Notes under the pieces: generated by a model
Told to the model about the DNA's origin: nothing
The model's input: the letters and a program-made list of their open reading frames with translations, nothing else
The model's database searches: none
Program-made: the position numbers and the translations under genes
Shown here: in pieces, positions 14,514 to 17,001 of the stretch
Numbering within the stretch: position 1 is the first letter of the stretch
How the letters are laid out: every line of letters begins with the position of its first letter
From: an uncultured Collinsella sp.
GTDB taxonomy: Bacteria > Actinomycetota > Coriobacteriia > Coriobacteriales > Coriobacteriaceae
Reading direction: 5' to 3'
NCBI GenBank assembly: GCA_902470925.1
Contig: CABRIF010000050.1
Location: 1-17,001, forward strand
Length of the DNA stretch: 17,001 nt

Positions 14514-15215
14514 CTAGGACATATCATCATCCGCCGCTGAATCACCTCGACGCGCCCGAAGCGCCCGCGTTCGCTCATCGATATGCACGCGCTGGGCACG
14601 AACCGCCTGCCTGATCTCGGGCACCAGCGTCCATTCCAACTGCCGCTCGCCTTGCGGATGCGATGCGAACGACACCGCCCCGAGCGCCGACAGCTGCTCC
14701 ATTGCCGGATCTTCGAACGGACGCACCAGATACCCCTCCTGATCCTCGGCATCGCAGATGTCGCACAGGGCCAGAAGCTGAAAATCGCTGAACCGGTCAA
14801 GGCTCGCCGTCACCTGCGCCTGCTCGAGCGCCGTCGCCAGCTTTTCGCACACACCACGTGCGTTCGCCAGCTCCTCCGACGTGCTCGCCAGCGCCTCCCG
14901 GGCCGAAGCGCATTCCTCCTCTGCCTTCTGAGCCCGCGCGAGCGCCCGCTCGTGCTCATCAACCGCCGGACGTCCCTCCAGCTCGCCCACGCGCGCTTCC
15001 AAAGCTTCCCGCGCTGCTGCATCGGCGTGGCGTCGGAGCGCCGACCCTGCAAGCGCCCCGAGGCACACCGCGCCAGCCGCCCCGGCCACAAGCGCCTCTG
15101 CGCCAGCCTCGGGCGCCGCCCCTAGCCACGCCGCGCCGGCCAGGCATATCGCGCCCAGCGCGCCCTCAGCGATTTCAATCGAATATGCTTTCGCCACGTC
15201 AAGGTTCACGGCCAT
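14514..15215 (-). CDS. Hypothetical membrane-anchored coiled-coil protein
   Basis: A 233-residue protein I do not recognise. The N terminus has two hydrophobic Ala/Gly-rich segments (about 18-35 and 38-58), probably a membrane hairpin. Residues 62-137 are rich in Ala, Glu and Arg with heptad-like spacing (REALEARVGELE, SAREALASTSEELANARG) and should form a coiled coil. Residues 140-215 (FSDFQLLALCDICD..., then MEQLSALGAVSF and LEWTLVPEIRQAV) look like a small winged-helix-type domain, reminiscent of the C-terminal part of SieB-like superinfection-exclusion proteins; this is a weak resemblance only. I placed the start at ATG 15215, preceded by AAGGGA; the frame is open further upstream to 15485, but that stretch is Arg/Cys-rich and lacks a ribosome-binding site. 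Base composition is GC-rich like the fructokinase gene, unlike the glycan locus. Confidence 0.75.
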   Translation of the reverse strand: MAVNLDVAKAYSIEIAEGALGAICLAGAAWLGAAPEAGAEALVAGAAGAVCLGALAGSALRRHADAAAREALEARVGELEGRPAVDEHERALARAQKAEEECASAREALASTSEELANARGVCEKLATALEQAQVTASLDRFSDFQLLALCDICDAEDQEGYLVRPFEDPAMEQLSALGAVSFASHPQGERQLEWTLVPEIRQAVRAQRVHIDERTRALRARRGDSAADDDMS

Positions 15216-15724
15216 GTTCGTTCCCTTCGCCGTCGATGCTTGCTGTGAATACGGTTCGTTTGGCACATCGTGCACGGAACGTCTTGGTAACAAGGATAGC
15301 GATTCGGCCGCGCCTCGCCCAGCGCATCCGCGCATTCGCACAGCAATCACGGTGCTTCCGAAGATGGGGGCCGATACGCTCAAACACTCCGTTCGGGACG
15401 ATGCGCCACGGGCGCCGGGACGCCCACAGCCGAGTGCGCACAAGGCATGCAAGCCACGCAACGCGAAACCAGGTCCGCACGGCACCTGCTGCGGATACTT
15501 GGCCGCGAACGACTGCCCAATGCGCAGCCATCCAAAGCGGGCCCGCTGATCGCCCCCGCCGTCAATGCGCCCATATCCAGCTTGCGTTCAGGCACGCCCG
15601 CTTCAGGCCCCGTGTGCCCGCGCACATGCGCATGCGGAGGAATCCCGCGCGCACGCGCCGCCGCGCGCAGGTGGAAACGCTATCATAGACATCAGGCCCA
15701 CAAACCCTATCGAAGGGAGCTCGT
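15216..15724. other. GC-rich divergent intergenic region
   Basis: About 510 bases between the divergent coiled-coil and fructokinase genes. Several overlapping open frames exist on both strands, as expected in GC-rich DNA, but none has a ribosome-binding site together with a plausible protein. TATCAT at 15681-15686 could be a -10 for the fructokinase gene; no matching -35 is visible. No repeat or RNA gene is recognised. Confidence 0.5.
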
Positions 15725-16636
15725 ATGAAAGAACGGCATCTCATCGGCGCGCTCGAGGCCGGCGGCACCAAGATGGTGTGCGCCACCGGCTTCGAGGACG
15801 GCACGATCGTCGAGCGCGAGGAGATCCCCACCACCGGCCCCGAGGACTCCATCGGACCCATCTGCCAGTGGTTCGCCAACAAGGGCGTCTCGGCCGTCGG
15901 CATCGGTGCGTTCGGCCCCACGGCCGTAAACCCCGCCAGCCCCGATTACGGCCACATCCTCGAGACCCCCAAGACCGCTTGGCGTCACTTCGATCTGCTG
16001 GGCAGCCTTCGCGGCGCGCTCGGCGTCCCCTGCGGCTACGACACCGACGTCAACGTGGCGTGCCTGGGCGAGGTCACCTTCGGCGCCGCACAGGGTCTGG
16101 GTAACGTCGTCTACCTCACCGTGGGTACCGGCGTGGGCGCAGGTGTCATGGTGGACGGCAATCTCATCCACGGCATGCTGCACCCCGAGGCGGGCCACAT
16201 CTACGTTGCCGCCGACCCGTCCGATCCGCTGGCCGAGCACGGCGAGTGCCCGTACCACAAGAACTGTCTCGAGGGCCTCATCGGTGGGCCCGCTATCGCC
16301 AAGCGCTGGGACGGCAAGCGCGCCAGCGACCTGGTCGATGACCCGGCTGCCATGGACCTGCTGGCCAACTATCTGGGCCAGGCGCTCATGACTTACACCC
16401 TGTGCTATTCCCCCGAGCGCATCATCGTGGGCGGCGGCGTGGCCGACCACACGCCCATCGTGTCCCTGGCGCGCCGCAAGGCGGCTGAGTACCTGAACGG
16501 CTACATCGATACGCCGCAGGTGCACAATATCGATGCGTACATTGTGAACAACAGCCTTGACGGCAACCAGGGCATCATGGGCTGCTTGGAGCTGGGCCGT
16601 CGCGCGCTCCATAATTACCTGCATCACGTCGCGTAG
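15725..16636 (+). CDS. ROK family sugar kinase, fructokinase type
   Basis: A 303-residue cytoplasmic kinase expected to phosphorylate fructose (possibly mannose or glucose) at C6 with ATP. ALEAGGTK (9-16) is the first phosphate-binding loop, YDTDVNVACLGE (105-116) holds the catalytic Asp (D108), and LTVGTGVGAGVMVDG (131-145) is the second ATP loop. HPEAGH (153-158) and CPYHKNCLEG (175-184) make up the ROK zinc-binding region with Cys and His ligands. The length and the CPYHxNCLEG form match the fructokinase branch typified by B. subtilis YdhR/GmuE rather than transcription-factor ROK proteins, since there is no N-terminal winged helix. AAGGGAG lies six bases before ATG 15725. The gene stands alone, divergent from the coiled-coil gene, and is followed by a strong hairpin. 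Confidence 0.93.
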   Translation: MKERHLIGALEAGGTKMVCATGFEDGTIVEREEIPTTGPEDSIGPICQWFANKGVSAVGIGAFGPTAVNPASPDYGHILETPKTAWRHFDLLGSLRGALGVPCGYDTDVNVACLGEVTFGAAQGLGNVVYLTVGTGVGAGVMVDGNLIHGMLHPEAGHIYVAADPSDPLAEHGECPYHKNCLEGLIGGPAIAKRWDGKRASDLVDDPAAMDLLANYLGQALMTYTLCYSPERIIVGGGVADHTPIVSLARRKAAEYLNGYIDTPQVHNIDAYIVNNSLDGNQGIMGCLELGRRALHNYLHHVA

Positions 16637-16755
16637 GCGTATCCGTTTTTAAACGGCTGCGTTTTGCCTGTTTGTGCAGGTGCGTTCTCTGGGCACCTGT
16701 TAAGCGTTGCCCAGTTCATCTGAGCGCGGCGCATGTGGCCGCCGCTCGACCGCTT

Positions 16756-16794
16756 GAAGGGCCTGCCCCGGAACTCCACCGGGGCAGGCCCTTC
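16756..16794 (+). terminator. Strong 16-base-pair hairpin downstream of the fructokinase gene
   Basis: GAAGGGCCTGCCCCGG (16756-16771) and its perfect complement (16779-16794) enclose a 7-base loop. It is followed by GGCTTTACTTTGG, a poor U-tract, so termination may be partly factor dependent. It starts 120 bases after the fructokinase stop; a smaller hairpin, CAGGTGC/GCACCTG (16677-16683 and 16693-16699), lies between. Confidence 0.75.
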
Positions 16795-16802
16795 GGCTTT
16801 AC

Positions 16803-16923
16803 TTTGGGGACGGGGTCGATTCGTACGCGCTCAATTTGGGGACGGGGTCGATTCGTATGGAGGAGTTCGTGTACGTAATTTGGGAGCGGTGCCTTTCGCC
16901 GCTTGGGACGGGGTCGATTCGTT
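16803..16923 (+). repeat. Three copies of the GGGGACGGGGTCGATTCG repeat
   Basis: Copies lie at about 16803-16825, 16835-16857 and 16903-16923, in the same orientation; the first two are identical over 23 bases and 32 bases apart. Before the third copy an AATTTGGG start appears at 16878-16885 but is separated from the rest by a short stem AGCGG/CCGCT, as if a small insert had split that copy. The same core makes up the inverted arms at 14083-14170. No coding frame fits this stretch. Confidence 0.85.
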
Positions 16924-16957
16924 TTTCACGTCATTGCCCAAGGCGACGCTCGGGGCG

Positions 16958-16999
16958 CAAGCGAAGGCGGGCCCAGACCACAAGCGAAGGCGGGCCCAG
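16958..16999 (+). repeat. 19-base direct repeat at the window edge
   Basis: CAAGCGAAGGCGGGCCCAG occurs at 16958-16976 and again at 16981-16999 with four bases (ACCA) between, a period of 23. The window stops here, so it could be the start of a longer tandem array. Confidence 0.7.
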
Positions 17000-17001
17000 G
17001 T

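Noticed and set aside
15199..15531. 110-codon minus-strand open frame upstream of and overlapping the coiled-coil gene
   Set aside because: Very rich in Arg and Trp, no clear ribosome-binding site, overlaps the start of a better-supported gene by 17 bases, and lies in GC-rich DNA where chance open frames are common.
15707..16627. 306-codon minus-strand open frame opposite the fructokinase gene
   Set aside because: A shadow frame of the ROK gene in GC-rich DNA; its opposite strand has all ROK motifs and a good ribosome-binding site.
16803..16999. Possible CRISPR array from the repeated units at the right end
   Set aside because: Spacings are irregular (9 and about 45 bases, then 4), repeats belong to two different families, and there are no cas genes in the window.

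Overview
The window looks like chromosomal DNA of a gut-type actinobacterium of the class Coriobacteriia (Collinsella/Olsenella-like). This is an inference from codon use, the GC-rich right flank, the dispersed GGGGACGGGG repeats and the gene content; no 16S rRNA or other decisive marker is present.

Left part (1 to about 9,600), visibly less GC-rich than the right end: a cell-surface glycan locus. Plus-strand genes encode a DUF2142 membrane protein, then (after a minus-strand GT4 glycosyltransferase) a DPM1-like GT2, a DUF2304 membrane protein, a GT4, a family-3 acyltransferase and a Wzx-type flippase, packed with overlaps or gaps of a few bases. A second GT4 and a LicD-family phosphotransferase run back on the minus strand and meet the flippase gene tail to tail with a 10-base overlap. 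No priming glycosyltransferase, chain-length regulator or obvious Wzy polymerase lies inside the window, so the locus probably continues to the left; a few in-frame codons at bases 1-39 may be the end of the preceding gene.

Middle (about 9,650 to 13,920), all minus strand: an AAA_14/DUF4143 ATPase gene preceded by a repeat-rich control region, then a two-gene operon with a LicB-like DMT permease and a 590-residue fusion of an N-terminal winged helix, a LicC-like cytidylyltransferase and a LicA-like choline kinase. With LicD 2.5 kb away, the full set needed to import choline, activate it to CDP-choline and transfer phosphocholine to a glycan is present (LicA, B, C, D). The ATPase gene sits between the two halves of this set like an insertion. 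A perfect 12-base palindrome precedes the fusion gene and is a candidate operator for its own winged helix.

Right part (about 14,000 to the end), GC-rich and apparently core: a long inverted repeat of a dispersed repeat family, a minus-strand tRNA-His/tRNA-Lys unit with a recognisable promoter and terminator, a membrane-anchored coiled-coil protein of unknown function, a ROK-family fructokinase with a strong downstream hairpin, then three copies of a GGGGACGGGGTCGATTCG repeat and the start of a second tandem repeat at the window edge.

The most interesting system is the regulator-enzyme fusion of the phosphocholine pathway, its palindrome and its link to the neighbouring glycan locus.
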